Positions 55,782 to 63,888 of a DNA stretch of 64,000 nt are shown one piece after another. Location of the stretch: NCBI RefSeq assembly GCF_027924565.1, contig NZ_AP027041.1, positions 3,472,001 to 3,536,000 on the forward strand. Reading direction: 5' to 3'. A program made the translations under genes and the position numbers. This stretch comes from Lysobacter auxotrophicus. GTDB taxonomy: Bacteria > Pseudomonadota > Gammaproteobacteria > Xanthomonadales > Xanthomonadaceae. Numbering within the stretch: the stretch's first letter is position 1; each line of letters begins with the position of its first letter. The notes beneath the pieces were generated by a model. The model did no database searches. It saw only the letters and a list, made by a program, of their open reading frames with translations, and was not told where the DNA came from.

Positions 55782-57034
55782 GCCGACGGGGCTGCCTTCG
55801 CGGTCGTCGCCGCGGCTTCGCTGGGCAGCGTCACCACCGGAAGCGGCGGCAGCGTGCAGCGCACCTTGTCGGTGACCACGCTCGGGTTCTTGTACTTGTT
55901 CGGGCCATCGGCGTTGAGCGTCTGCGCCTGGCCGTTGTCGATGCACACCTGCGGGCCGCCGGCGCGCTGCGCATTGACGTAGCCGTCCCACAGCACGTCC
56001 GGCAGGCGTCCGTTGAGGCCGAACATCGCGACCTTCAGCGCCTTGAGGTCGAACCCGTCCGGCCTGTCGCCGCCGCCCTTGAAGCGATTGCCGTGGATGG
56101 CGATTTCCTCCGGGTACGGATCGAAGGTCTTCGCCACGCCCTTGTCGGTCATGTAGCCGGTGGAGAAATAGCTCGACACGATGACGTTCGCGGTCTGGTT
56201 GTCGGCGATGTCGTTGTCGAAGATCTCCACCTGGTCGTTGGAGTTGATGACGATGCCCGAGCCCGCCGGCACGCTCGCCACCGCCGCGCCCTTCGCGGCG
56301 AAGTTGTCGGTGTTGTTCTCGAACACCTTGTTCCGGTAGACGCGCGTGGTGTGGCCCGGCTGCGGCAGGTTCGGCATGTTGAACACGAGGATGCCGCCGG
56401 TGTTCTGCGTGGCGGTGTTCTCGTAGACGTCGGCGCCGATGGTGTTCTCGATCTCGATGCCGGCGACGTTGCGCTCGGCGCGGTTGCGGCGCACGACGAC
56501 GTTCTTCGACTGGCCGACGTAGATGCCCGCGTCCGACGCGCCGATCGCGACCGAATCCTCGATGAGCACGTTGGTCGTCTGCACCGGATAGATGCCGTAT
56601 GCGCCGTTGCTGGTCTTCGGGCCGCCCGTCCATTCCACGCGCACGCCGCGGATGGTGATGTTGGCGCCTTCGTTGATCTTCAGCCCGTCGCCCTTCGCGT
56701 CCTCGATGGCGAGGTTTTCCAGGGTGAAATCGCCCGCGTTGACCAGCAGGCCTTCGGCGCCGGCCTTCTGGTCCTTGAAGCTGAGGATGGTCTTGTCCAT
56801 GCCCGCGCCGCGGATGGTCACGCCGTTCACGCGCAGCGTCAGGCTGCGGTCGAAGGCGTGGCGGCCGGCGGGAATCTCGATGACGTCGCCGGGCTTGGCG
56901 TCGAGCAGGCGCTCGATCAGCACTTTCTGGAAGTCCGTGCTGGCCGCCGGCGCGGCGGGTTGCGGTTGCTGCTGGCAGGCGGCCAATGCCGCCAGTCCCA
57001 TGGTGATCGCCACGCCGAGCACGATGCGCTTCAT
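55778..57034 (-). CDS. Parallel beta-helix lipoprotein paired with the diheme cytochrome
   Basis: A 418-residue lipoprotein (GLAALAACQQQ lipobox). After a start module, FQKVLIERLLDAKPGDVIEI and PAGRHAFDRSLTLRVNGVTI, there are roughly ten right-handed beta-helix turns: ENLAIEDAKGDGLKINEGAN, VLIEDSVAIGASDAGIYVGQ, VVVRRNRAERNVAGIEIENT, ADVYENTATQNTGGILVFNM, VEIFDNDIADNQTANVIVSS. Such folds bind or cleave polysaccharides, but no lyase or hydrolase residues are obvious. The family is known to occur with the SO2930-type cytochrome; the function of the pair is, to my knowledge, undescribed. It is the first gene of the operon, divergent from an AraC regulator. Confidence 0.88.
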   Translation of the reverse strand: MKRIVLGVAITMGLAALAACQQQPQPAAPAASTDFQKVLIERLLDAKPGDVIEIPAGRHAFDRSLTLRVNGVTIRGAGMDKTILSFKDQKAGAEGLLVNAGDFTLENLAIEDAKGDGLKINEGANITIRGVRVEWTGGPKTSNGAYGIYPVQTTNVLIEDSVAIGASDAGIYVGQSKNVVVRRNRAERNVAGIEIENTIGADVYENTATQNTGGILVFNMPNLPQPGHTTRVYRNKVFENNTDNFAAKGAAVASVPAGSGIVINSNDQVEIFDNDIADNQTANVIVSSYFSTGYMTDKGVAKTFDPYPEEIAIHGNRFKGGGDRPDGFDLKALKVAMFGLNGRLPDVLWDGYVNAQRAGGPQVCIDNGQAQTLNADGPNKYKNPSVVTDKVRCTLPPLPVVTLPSEAAATTAKAAPSA

Positions 57035-57216
57035 CCGACTCCGTCCCTTGCTGCAGCGCAGTGCGCCGCGAATGCCCCGCCGCGAAAACAGCCACGCCAA
57101 CCCTGTGGCGTGGCCCTCCCCGGCCCCTTCCGGGAAGTCTGTGACGATCCGGCGATCCCGGTGGAGGGCAAAGCCGGCATACTCAGGGGGGAAAACCGGA
57201 CAAGCTACGCCAGCGT

Positions 57217-58302
57217 ATGCCGAGCCAGCACCGCGACGATCCCCGATTGAACACCGCCACGATCAAGAGCGGCATCGTTGCCAGCCTGGTCGCGATGGCG
57301 CGCGAGCATGGCGTGGCTTGCGAGGGCTGGTTCTCCGGCCTGCGGCTCGGCCCGGCCGCGTTCGACGGCGAAGCGCCGGTGTACCTGTCCTACCGCCAGG
57401 CGTGCCAGATCGTGCGTCGCGCAATGCGCAGCCTGCCAGTGCACGGCCCGGGACTCGTGCTCGGACAGCGCCAGGGCATCGGGCATTTCGGCCTGCTCGG
57501 ACTGGCGATGCTGACGGCGCCGAAGTTCGAACAGGCTCTGCAACTCGGCATCCGCTACGCGCCGATCACCGGCGCGATGATGGAACTGCAACTGGACGAG
57601 CACGACGACGGCGCGATGAGTGTCGTCGCGCGCATGTTGTCGACCGAGCCGGAACTGGAACCGTTCCTGTGCGAGGAACTGTTCGCCAGTTCGCTGATGC
57701 TGTGCCGCGGCCTGCTCGGCGCCGAATTCCGCCCGCGCGTGCTGGAACTCACCTATCCGGCGCCGTCCTACGCTTCCGATTACGTGCACCTGTTCGCGTG
57801 CGAGGTGCGCTTCGACGCGCCGCGCAATCGCGTGGTGATCGACCCGCGCTGGCTGCAGGCGGCGATGCCGGCGAACAACACCGCCAGCGCGCAGCAGATC
57901 ATCACGCTGTGCGAGGAGCAGATGCCTGCCGGCCAACCACGCAGCGAGATCGTGGCCGTTGTCGAACGCCTGCTGCGCCAGCGCGTGGCCGACAACCCGC
58001 GCGAGGTCGAGATCGCGGCCGAACTGCACCTCACCGAACGCACGTTGCGTCGCCAGCTGCACGCCGCGCACACCAGCTTCAGCGAACTGCACGATCGCGT
58101 GCGCAGCGAGTCGGCGCTCGCGTTGCTCGCCGACGCGCGCGTAAGCATCGCGCACGTCGGTGCGGCCGTGGGATTCAAGGATGCGCGCGAGTTCCGACGC
58201 GCGTTCAAGCGCTGGACGGGCGTAGCGCCGCGCGAGATGCGCATGGGCGAGAAGCCGGACGCGCTCACGATCGAACCGGTCGACGCGCGAAGCAGCACCT
58301 GA
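57217..58302 (+). CDS. AraC-family transcriptional regulator (Arabinose_bd-type N-terminus)
   Basis: A 361-residue regulator. The N-terminal half (about residues 30-215) has the OruR/ArgR-like ligand domain: LGPAAFDGEAPVYLSYRQAC, GHFGLLGLAMLTAPKFEQAL, LCEELFASSLMLCRGLLG. The C-terminal double HTH reads EIAAELHLTERTLRRQLHAA and VSIAHVGAAVGFKDAREFRR followed by AFKRWTGVAPREMR. It is divergent from the beta-helix/cytochrome/TonB genes with a 182-bp shared upstream region, so it is the likely regulator of that cluster, responding to an imported ligand. No repeated operator half-sites stand out in the gap. Confidence 0.9.
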   Translation: MPSQHRDDPRLNTATIKSGIVASLVAMAREHGVACEGWFSGLRLGPAAFDGEAPVYLSYRQACQIVRRAMRSLPVHGPGLVLGQRQGIGHFGLLGLAMLTAPKFEQALQLGIRYAPITGAMMELQLDEHDDGAMSVVARMLSTEPELEPFLCEELFASSLMLCRGLLGAEFRPRVLELTYPAPSYASDYVHLFACEVRFDAPRNRVVIDPRWLQAAMPANNTASAQQIITLCEEQMPAGQPRSEIVAVVERLLRQRVADNPREVEIAAELHLTERTLRRQLHAAHTSFSELHDRVRSESALALLADARVSIAHVGAAVGFKDAREFRRAFKRWTGVAPREMRMGEKPDALTIEPVDARSST

Positions 58303-58310
58303 TCACAGCC

Positions 58311-58694
58311 ATGTCGCGCCTGCGCAGCTGGGCCCGTGCGTTGAAACGGCAGGCGCTGGTCGTGTGGTTCGCCGCGCGCGATCCGCGTACGCCGCTGTTT
58401 CCGCGCCTGCTCGCGCTCGCCGTCGCCGCGTACGCGCTGAGCCCGATCGACCTGATCCCGGATTTCATCCCGGTGCTGGGCTACCTGGACGACGTGATCC
58501 TCGTGCCGCTCGGCGTGTGGCTGGTGCTGCGCCTGGTCCCGGAGGAGGTGGTCGCCGACTCGCGGGCGAAGGCCGATGCGGCGTCGGAACGGCCCGTCAG
58601 TCGCGCGATGGCCGTGGCGATCGTCGCGATCTGGGCGATCGCACTCGCGGCGCTAGGCGTGTGGGCGTGGCGAATGTTTCGCCACGCAATTTGA
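58311..58694 (+). CDS. YkvA-family DUF1232 membrane protein
   Basis: A 127-residue protein. The DUF1232 hallmark SPIDLIPDFIPVLGYLDDVI is complete, following RDPRTPLFPRLLALAVAAYA. A second hydrophobic segment (MAVAIVAIWAIALAALGVW) is near the C-terminus. DUF1232 proteins are small membrane proteins of unknown function. It starts 8 bp after the AraC gene and may be cotranscribed with it; the start has no strong ribosome binding site. Confidence 0.87.
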   Translation: MSRLRSWARALKRQALVVWFAARDPRTPLFPRLLALAVAAYALSPIDLIPDFIPVLGYLDDVILVPLGVWLVLRLVPEEVVADSRAKADAASERPVSRAMAVAIVAIWAIALAALGVWAWRMFRHAI

Positions 58695-58741
58695 GCGTTT
58701 GCAGCCCGGGCAAGCGACGCGCAACCGAGCCCTGGAATGAC

Positions 58742-58772
58742 AAAACCCGGGCGCGCTTCGCGTACCCGGGTT
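58742..58772 (-). terminator. Terminator of ridA
   Basis: AACCCGGG and CCCGGGTT form an 8-bp stem, with inner GCG/CGC pairs and a CTTC loop; the minus strand continues TTTTG. It lies 33 bp after the ridA stop. Confidence 0.7.
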
Positions 58773-58804
58773 ATGGAGCAAGTCCTATCAACGGGCCCGG
58801 ACGA

Positions 58805-59188
58805 TCAGTCCAGCACCATCACCGCGTCGACTTCGAAACGCGCGCCGCGCGGCAGGCCGGCGACTTCGACGGTGGAGCGCGCCGGATACGGCGCCTGGAA
58901 GAACTCGCTCATCACCGCATTCACGGCGGCGAAGTTGTCCAGGTCCGTGAGGTACAGGCCCAGACGCACGATGTCGCCGAGCGAGCCGCCGGCCGCTTCG
59001 CACACCGCCTTGAGGTTCTCGAACGAACGGCGCGCCTGCGCGGTGATGTCGCCTTCCACCAGCAGGCCGGTGCCGGGATCCAGCGGAATCTGGCCGGAGA
59101 GGTACACGGTGTCGCCGGCGCGCACGGCCTGCGAATAGGGGCCGATCGCGGCCGGCGCCTTGTCGGTCTGGATGATCTGGCGGGACAT
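58805..59188 (-). CDS. ridA: RidA family enamine/imine deaminase
   Basis: A 127-residue trimeric cytoplasmic enzyme. Signatures are [31 protein letters not shown] and the active-site Arg in [20 protein letters not shown]. RidA hydrolyses reactive 2-aminoacrylate and other enamines formed by PLP enzymes. It starts 76 bp after spoT on the same strand, an order found in other gammaproteobacteria, where ridA follows spoT. Confidence 0.95.
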   Translation of the reverse strand: MSRQIIQTDKAPAAIGPYSQAVRAGDTVYLSGQIPLDPGTGLLVEGDITAQARRSFENLKAVCEAAGGSLGDIVRLGLYLTDLDNFAAVNAVMSEFFQAPYPARSTVEVAGLPRGARFEVDAVMVLD

Positions 59189-59264
59189 GGACGGGTTCCT
59201 GATGGCGAAAGCGCGAGGTTAGCGCAGAAGCGACGCGATGCGCCTGTCGAAGAGACCGAAGCCC

Positions 59265-61457
59265 TCACATCCGCTGCACGCCCAGCACCACCGCGAGCCG
59301 TCGCACGCGACGCATGACGTCGGCGAGGTGCCGGCGATCGCTCACCTCGATGGCGAAACGCATCACCGCGATGTTCGCGTCGCGCTCGAGGTATTCGACG
59401 CGATCGATGTTCGATTCGGCTTCGGCGATCGCCGCTGCGACCTGCGCGAGCGAACCGGGGCGGTTGTCCACTTCGATGCGCAGCGCCGCGGAGAAATCGC
59501 CGGCCACCTGACGGTCCCAGCCGATGGGCACCCAGCGGTCGGGCGACTTGCGGTAGTCGGCGATGTTCGGGCAATCCAGCCGATGCACCACGATGCCCTT
59601 GCCGGCCGTGTGGTAGCCCATGATCTCGTCGCCGGGAATCGGCAGGCAGCAGTTGGCGAAACTGATCACGCCGCGTTCGGCGCCGGTGATCAGGATCTTG
59701 TCCTGCGACATCGGCAGCATGTCGCCGCCCGTCGTGCGCAGCGGCTTGCCCGGCGCTTCGCGCGCGAGGACCATCGCGACCTGCTGCGGCATGCGGTTGC
59801 CCAGCGCGATGTCGGCCAGCAGCGCCTCGAGGCGCGGATAGCGGAATTCGTTGAGGTACGCGTCCATGCGCACGGCCGGCACGCGGTCGAGCGAAATGCC
59901 GAGCGCCTCCAGCGCGCGATCGAGCATGCGATGGCCCAGCTGCACCGCGTCTTCGTGTTCGAGCTGCTTGAGCTGTTGCCGGATCGACGTGCGCGCCTTG
60001 CCGGAGACGACGAACTCCAGCCATTGCGGCTTGGGCGTGGAGGACTTGGCGGTGACGATCTCCACGCGCTGGCCGCTCGCCAGCTTGGTGCGCAGCGGCA
60101 CCAGCCGCCCGTCGACGCGCGCCGCGACCGCGCGGTTGCCCACGTCGGTATGCACCGCGTAGGCGAAATCCAGCGCGGTCGAGTTGCGCGGCAGCGCCAT
60201 GATGTCGCCCTTGGGCGTGAACAGGTACACCTCGTCGGGGAAGAGGTCTACCTTCACGTTCTCGAGGAATTCCAGCGACGAACCGGTGGCGCGCTGCGAT
60301 TCGACGAGATTGGCGATCCAGCTGTGCGCGCGCGTCTGCGCGCTGTTGGGGCCATCGCCGCCGTGCTTGTACGACCAGTGCGCCGCGATGCCACGCTCGG
60401 CGATCAGGTCCATTTCCTCGGTGCGGATCTGCACTTCGATCGGCGAGCCGTACGGGCCGAACAACACCGTGTGCAGCGACTGGTAACCGTTGGCCTTGGG
60501 GATCGCGATGAAGTCGCGGAAACGCGAATCCAGCGGCTTGTACGCCGCATGCACGACGCCGAGCGCGTGATAACAATCCGGCACCGAGCGGACGACGATG
60601 CGGAAGCCGAATACGTCCATCACCTGCGCGAAGGTTTTGTGCTCGGCGCGCATCTTGGTGTAGATGCTCCACGGCGACTTCACGCGGCTCACGAGGCGGT
60701 GCGCGAGTTTCTCCTTCGCCAGGCGCTGCGCGAGTTGCGCCTCGATCTGCACCAGCGATTCGCGGCGCACCACCGGCTGCGTGCGCAGGCGTTTTTCGAT
60801 CACCGCATGGCGCCACGGATGCAGCGCGCGGAAGCCCAGGTCCTGCAGCTCGGCCTTGATCAGGTTCATGCCCAGGCGCTGGGCGATGGGCGCGTAGATC
60901 TCCAGCGTTTCGCGCGCGATGCGGTGCCGCGCTTCCATGCTCTGCGCGCCGAGCGTGCGCATGTTGTGCAGGCGGTCGGCGAGCTTGATCAGGATCACGC
61001 GCAGGTCGCGCGACATCGCCAGCAGCATCTTGCGGAAGCTCTCGGCCGCCGCCTCCTGCCGATCGCGGAACTGGATCTTGTCCAGCTTGGTGACGCCGTC
61101 GACCAGCTCGGCCACGGTTTCGCCGAATTCGCTCACCAGGCCGTCGTAGGTGAGCGGCGTGTCCTCGATGGTGTCGTGCAGGATCGCGGCGATCAGCGTC
61201 TCGACATCCAGGCCCTGGTCGGCCAGCACCTTGGCTACCGCGACCGGATGCGTGATGTACGGCTCGCCCGACTTGCGCGTCTGGCCCACGTGCGCGGCGG
61301 CGCCGACCGCCCACGCCCGGCGCAGCTGGGCGCGCTGGTCGTCGGGCAGGTAGTCGGCCGCCTGTTCCAGTTCGCGGACGTAATCGGGAACGTCGGCGTC
61401 GTCGTGGAACGGCGGAACCGTGAGCGAAACGGTCGGCGCGGGTTGTGCGGGGGTCAT
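59265..61457 (-). CDS. spoT: Bifunctional (p)ppGpp synthetase/hydrolase
   Basis: A 730-residue Rel-family enzyme. The HD hydrolase domain is intact (YITHPVAVAKVLADQGLD, ILHDTIEDTPLTYD, KLADRLHNMRTLG), so ppGpp degradation is expected. The synthetase domain has FGFRIVVRSVPDCYHALGVV, RFRDFIAIPKANGYQSLHTV and EVQIRTEEMDLIAERGIAAH. TGS (VYLFTPKGDIMALPRNSTAL), helical/zinc-finger-like (ANCCLPIPGDEIMGYHTAGK) and C-terminal ACT domains follow. This makes it SpoT-type rather than RelA. rpoZ lies upstream in the same direction, as in Escherichia coli, but a terminator separates them. Confidence 0.95.
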   Translation of the reverse strand: MTPAQPAPTVSLTVPPFHDDADVPDYVRELEQAADYLPDDQRAQLRRAWAVGAAAHVGQTRKSGEPYITHPVAVAKVLADQGLDVETLIAAILHDTIEDTPLTYDGLVSEFGETVAELVDGVTKLDKIQFRDRQEAAAESFRKMLLAMSRDLRVILIKLADRLHNMRTLGAQSMEARHRIARETLEIYAPIAQRLGMNLIKAELQDLGFRALHPWRHAVIEKRLRTQPVVRRESLVQIEAQLAQRLAKEKLAHRLVSRVKSPWSIYTKMRAEHKTFAQVMDVFGFRIVVRSVPDCYHALGVVHAAYKPLDSRFRDFIAIPKANGYQSLHTVLFGPYGSPIEVQIRTEEMDLIAERGIAAHWSYKHGGDGPNSAQTRAHSWIANLVESQRATGSSLEFLENVKVDLFPDEVYLFTPKGDIMALPRNSTALDFAYAVHTDVGNRAVAARVDGRLVPLRTKLASGQRVEIVTAKSSTPKPQWLEFVVSGKARTSIRQQLKQLEHEDAVQLGHRMLDRALEALGISLDRVPAVRMDAYLNEFRYPRLEALLADIALGNRMPQQVAMVLAREAPGKPLRTTGGDMLPMSQDKILITGAERGVISFANCCLPIPGDEIMGYHTAGKGIVVHRLDCPNIADYRKSPDRWVPIGWDRQVAGDFSAALRIEVDNRPGSLAQVAAAIAEAESNIDRVEYLERDANIAVMRFAIEVSDRRHLADVMRRVRRLAVVLGVQRM

Positions 61458-61683
61458 GTAGGAAATCTAAGCGCCGTGCTTCCAGTGCGCAATGCGAGAG
61501 GATCAATGCGCTGAATAGGGTCGGTTTATCGCTGCATGAAGGGTAGGAACGGCCCCATGCGCGTACATCCCCCGCCCCGCTGGCGCCCGCGAGCGCGGTG
61601 CCCTGCGGGAAGTGGAACCTGCGTCGCGCACCGCGCGCCTTCACATCGCCCGATCGAGCCTGACGGCCAGCGCGCGCCCCAAA

Positions 61684-61712
61684 CGAAAACGGCCCCGCGA
61701 TGGCGGGGCCGT
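61684..61712 (-). terminator. Rho-independent terminator of rpoZ
   Basis: GGCCCCGC and GCGGGGCC form an 8-bp stem with a GATG loop; the minus strand continues GTTTTCGTTT. It lies about 40 bp after the rpoZ stop. The remaining spacer to spoT (61458-61683) shows no clear promoter or gene. Confidence 0.82.
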
Positions 61713-61750
61713 TCGTGCAGCGTGCCGGTGAACCGGCCGCGGCGGATGGA

Positions 61751-62050
61751 TCAGTCGTCGCCCTTGGACAGGTCGTCGTCGGCGACCACTTCGGCGGCGG
61801 CCCACTCCAGCGCCTCGCGCTCCTTGCGCTCGCGCTCGGCCTTCTCGACGGCGTCGATGTAGTCCGGGTCGATGCGGCGCGCGGCGATCTCACGCAGCGC
61901 CAGCACGGTCGGCTTGTCGTTGGCTTCGCTGTTGTCCAGCTGCGGATCCACGCCATTGGCCAGCTGGCGCGCGCGCTTGGCGGCCATCATGACGAGTTCG
62001 AAGCGGTTGTTGACCACTTCCAGGCAATCTTCAACGGTGATGCGGGCCAT
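61751..62050 (-). CDS. rpoZ: RNA polymerase omega subunit
   Basis: A 99-residue protein. It starts [20 protein letters not shown] and contains [12 protein letters not shown] and [15 protein letters not shown], the conserved omega segments that clamp the beta' C-terminus; the acidic tail is normal. It assists RNA polymerase assembly and forms part of ppGpp site 1. It sits between gmk and spoT on the same strand, the usual gammaproteobacterial order. Confidence 0.96.
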   Translation of the reverse strand: MARITVEDCLEVVNNRFELVMMAAKRARQLANGVDPQLDNSEANDKPTVLALREIAARRIDPDYIDAVEKAERERKEREALEWAAAEVVADDDLSKGDD

Positions 62051-62099
62051 GGGGCTCCTGGCGGCCGGCGGGCCGTCATGCGACTAGATGGGACCGCGA

Positions 62100-62128
62100 A
62101 GTCTAGCGATAGAGTTGTCCACAGGCAA
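62100..62128 (-). promoter_or_regulatory. Sigma70 promoter of rpoZ
   Basis: TTGCCT (62123-62128) and TAGACT (62100-62105) on the minus strand have a 17-bp spacer and lie 50 bp before the rpoZ start codon. A TTGTCCACA on the plus strand (62115-62123), a DnaA-box variant, lies in the spacer and may be chance. Confidence 0.55.
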
Positions 62129-62203
62129 GCCTGCCTATATGAATCAGTGGGTTATGGACAGCCGAAGCGTCGCGCGGGGCGCTCGACCGTCCAAAAACCC
62201 CAC

Positions 62204-62830
62204 TCAGGCGCCCGGATCGTCCGCCAGCAGGGCCGTGATCAGCCGCGAATGGCGGGCCACCTGCTGGTCCTTGCGGACCCGGCTGGCGATGAAGATCGAG
62301 CACATCTCGCCCACCGCGGTCTCGAAGTCCTCGTTGACGATCACGAAGTCGAATTCGCCGTAGTGCGACATCTCCTCGCGCGCGGCGGCCAGGCGCTGGG
62401 CGATGACCTCCTCGGTGTCCTGGCCACGGTTGCGCATGCGCTGCTCCAGCGCCTGGCGCGAGGGCGGCAGGATGAACACGCTCACCGCGTCGGGCACCTT
62501 CTCGCGCACCTGGCGCGCGCCCTGCCAGTCGATTTCGAGCAGCACGTCCTTGCCGGACGCCAGTTGCGGCTCCACCGACTGCCGCGCCGAGCCCTTCCAG
62601 TCGCCGTGCACGAGGGCGTGTTCGAAGAAATCGCCGGCGGCGACCATGCGTTCGAACTCTTCCTTGCTGACGAAGTGGTAGTGCTCCGCGTGCCGCTCGC
62701 CCGGACGCGGCTTGCGCGAGGTGAACGAGATCGACAGGCAGATGTTCGGATCGCGCGCCAGCACGGCGTTGACGATGCTGGATTTTCCGGCGCCCGAGGG
62801 AGCCGCGACGATGAAGAGGGTTCCGCGCAT
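62204..62830 (-). CDS. gmk: Guanylate kinase
   Basis: A 208-residue cytoplasmic enzyme phosphorylating GMP to GDP. The P-loop is FIVAAPSGAGKSSIVNAVLA. GMP-binding residues appear in SISFTSRKPRPGERHAEHYH and FVSKEEFERMVAAGDFFEHA. The core motif DVLLEIDWQGARQVREKVPD and the lid VFILPPSRQALEQRMRNRGQ follow. The start ATG at 62830 directly precedes the P-loop strand, as expected. It is followed on the same strand by rpoZ and spoT. Confidence 0.97.
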   Translation of the reverse strand: MRGTLFIVAAPSGAGKSSIVNAVLARDPNICLSISFTSRKPRPGERHAEHYHFVSKEEFERMVAAGDFFEHALVHGDWKGSARQSVEPQLASGKDVLLEIDWQGARQVREKVPDAVSVFILPPSRQALEQRMRNRGQDTEEVIAQRLAAAREEMSHYGEFDFVIVNEDFETAVGEMCSIFIASRVRKDQQVARHSRLITALLADDPGA

Positions 62831-62836
62831 TGGGTC

Positions 62837-62937
62837 GGGAATCGGCAATCGGTAATGGGGAATCGGGAGAAAAGCGGGAAGGGGCTCGACGGGGTTTCGC
62901 TTCGGACGATTTCCCATTCTCGATTCCCCATTCCCGG
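62837..62937. repeat. GGGAATCGG / CCGGGAATGGGGAATCGAG inverted repeat
   Basis: The gap between gmk and yicC starts with short direct repeats (GGGAATCGGCAATCGGTAAT, then GGGGAATCGGG) and ends with an inverted version (TTCCCATTCTCGATTCCCCA). The arms could pair imperfectly over about 27 bp. Such GGGAATGGGGAATCG elements are interspersed in Xanthomonadaceae, from memory. The last copy ends at the yicC stop codon. Confidence 0.7.
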
Positions 62938-63798
62938 CTACTCGATGTTCTGTATCTGCTCGCGCACCTGGTCGATGAGCACCTTCAGCTCGACGGCGGC
63001 CGCGGAGCTGCGCGCGTCCACCGACTTGGAACCGAGTGTGTTCGCTTCGCGGTTGAATTCCTGCAGCAGGAAATCGAGGCGACGGCCGACGGCTTCCTTC
63101 AGTTTCAGCACGCGGCGCGCTTCGGCGACGTGCGAATCCAGGCGGTCGAGTTCCTCGTCCACGTCGAGTTTCTGCAGCCACATCACCAGTTCCTGCTCCA
63201 GCCGGCCGTTGTCGAGCGGCTGGGCGAGATCGGCCAGGCGCGTCTCCAGCTTGGTGCGCTGGCCGGCGCGGATCTGCGGCATCATCGCGCGCACCTGCGC
63301 GGCGAGCGCGGCGATGCCGTCGACGCGTTCGGAGATCACCGCGGCGAGCTTGCCGCCTTCGCGTTCGCGGGCGCGCACGAATTCGTCGAGCACCTCGTCC
63401 AGCAACGACAGCGCCTGCGCCTGCAGTTCGGCCGGATCGGCGGCCTGCGCCTGCAACACGCCGGGGAACTGCAACAGTTCGGTCAGCTCGGTGCGAAGAC
63501 GCGGGAAGCGCGCGTCGAGGTCCATCGCCAGCTCGCTCAATTCGCGCAGGCGCGCGGCGTTGAGCTGCAGCGCGCCCTCGCCTTCCGCCGAGCGCAGGCG
63601 CAGGGTGAGGTCGATCTTGCCGCGCGCCACGCGGCCGGCGACGCGTTCGCGCAGCGCCGGTTCCAGCGCGCGCAGTTCGTCCGGGAGGCGCACGCCCAGT
63701 TCGAGGAAGCGGTGGTTCACCGAGCGCAGCTCGCAACCCAGCGTGCCCCAGGGAGTGGCGCGTTCGCCGCTGGCGAAGGCGGTCATGCTGCGGATCAT
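62938..63798 (-). CDS. yicC: YicC-family endoribonuclease
   Basis: A 286-residue protein. It starts MIRSMTAFASGERATPWGTL, then ELRSVNHRFLELGVRLPDEL, RVARGKIDLTLRL and the C-terminal LDFLLQEFNREANTLGSKSV with VELKVLIDQVREQIQNIE (DUF1732 end). YicC of Escherichia coli is a hexameric metal-dependent endoribonuclease involved in small-RNA turnover. The ATG at 63798 gives the normal length; the longer frame upstream overlaps the rph promoter. It is divergent from rph, another RNA-processing gene, an arrangement conserved in many bacteria. Confidence 0.94.
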   Translation of the reverse strand: MIRSMTAFASGERATPWGTLGCELRSVNHRFLELGVRLPDELRALEPALRERVAGRVARGKIDLTLRLRSAEGEGALQLNAARLRELSELAMDLDARFPRLRTELTELLQFPGVLQAQAADPAELQAQALSLLDEVLDEFVRAREREGGKLAAVISERVDGIAALAAQVRAMMPQIRAGQRTKLETRLADLAQPLDNGRLEQELVMWLQKLDVDEELDRLDSHVAEARRVLKLKEAVGRRLDFLLQEFNREANTLGSKSVDARSSAAAVELKVLIDQVREQIQNIE

Positions 63799-63840
63799 CG
63801 ACAAATCCAGCGTCGTCGGGCAGGGCCGACCGGGAGCGAA

Positions 63841-63849
63841 TGGTAAACT
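63841..63849 (+). promoter_or_regulatory. Extended -10 promoter of rph
   Basis: TGGTAAACT (TGn plus TAAACT) lies 40 bp before the rph ATG, between the divergent yicC and rph genes. No -35 match. Confidence 0.45.
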
Positions 63850-63888
63850 CGCGCGCCTCCGAACGGTACAAACCAAGGTATTCAGGCC

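Noticed and set aside
59238-61514. A 758-codon open frame on the plus strand
   Set aside because: It is antisense to the well-supported spoT gene and has no recognisable domain or ribosome binding site.
62115-62123. TTGTCCACA as a DnaA box near rpoZ
   Set aside because: It is a variant of the consensus within the rpoZ promoter spacer, with no clustering of boxes. Chance is likely.
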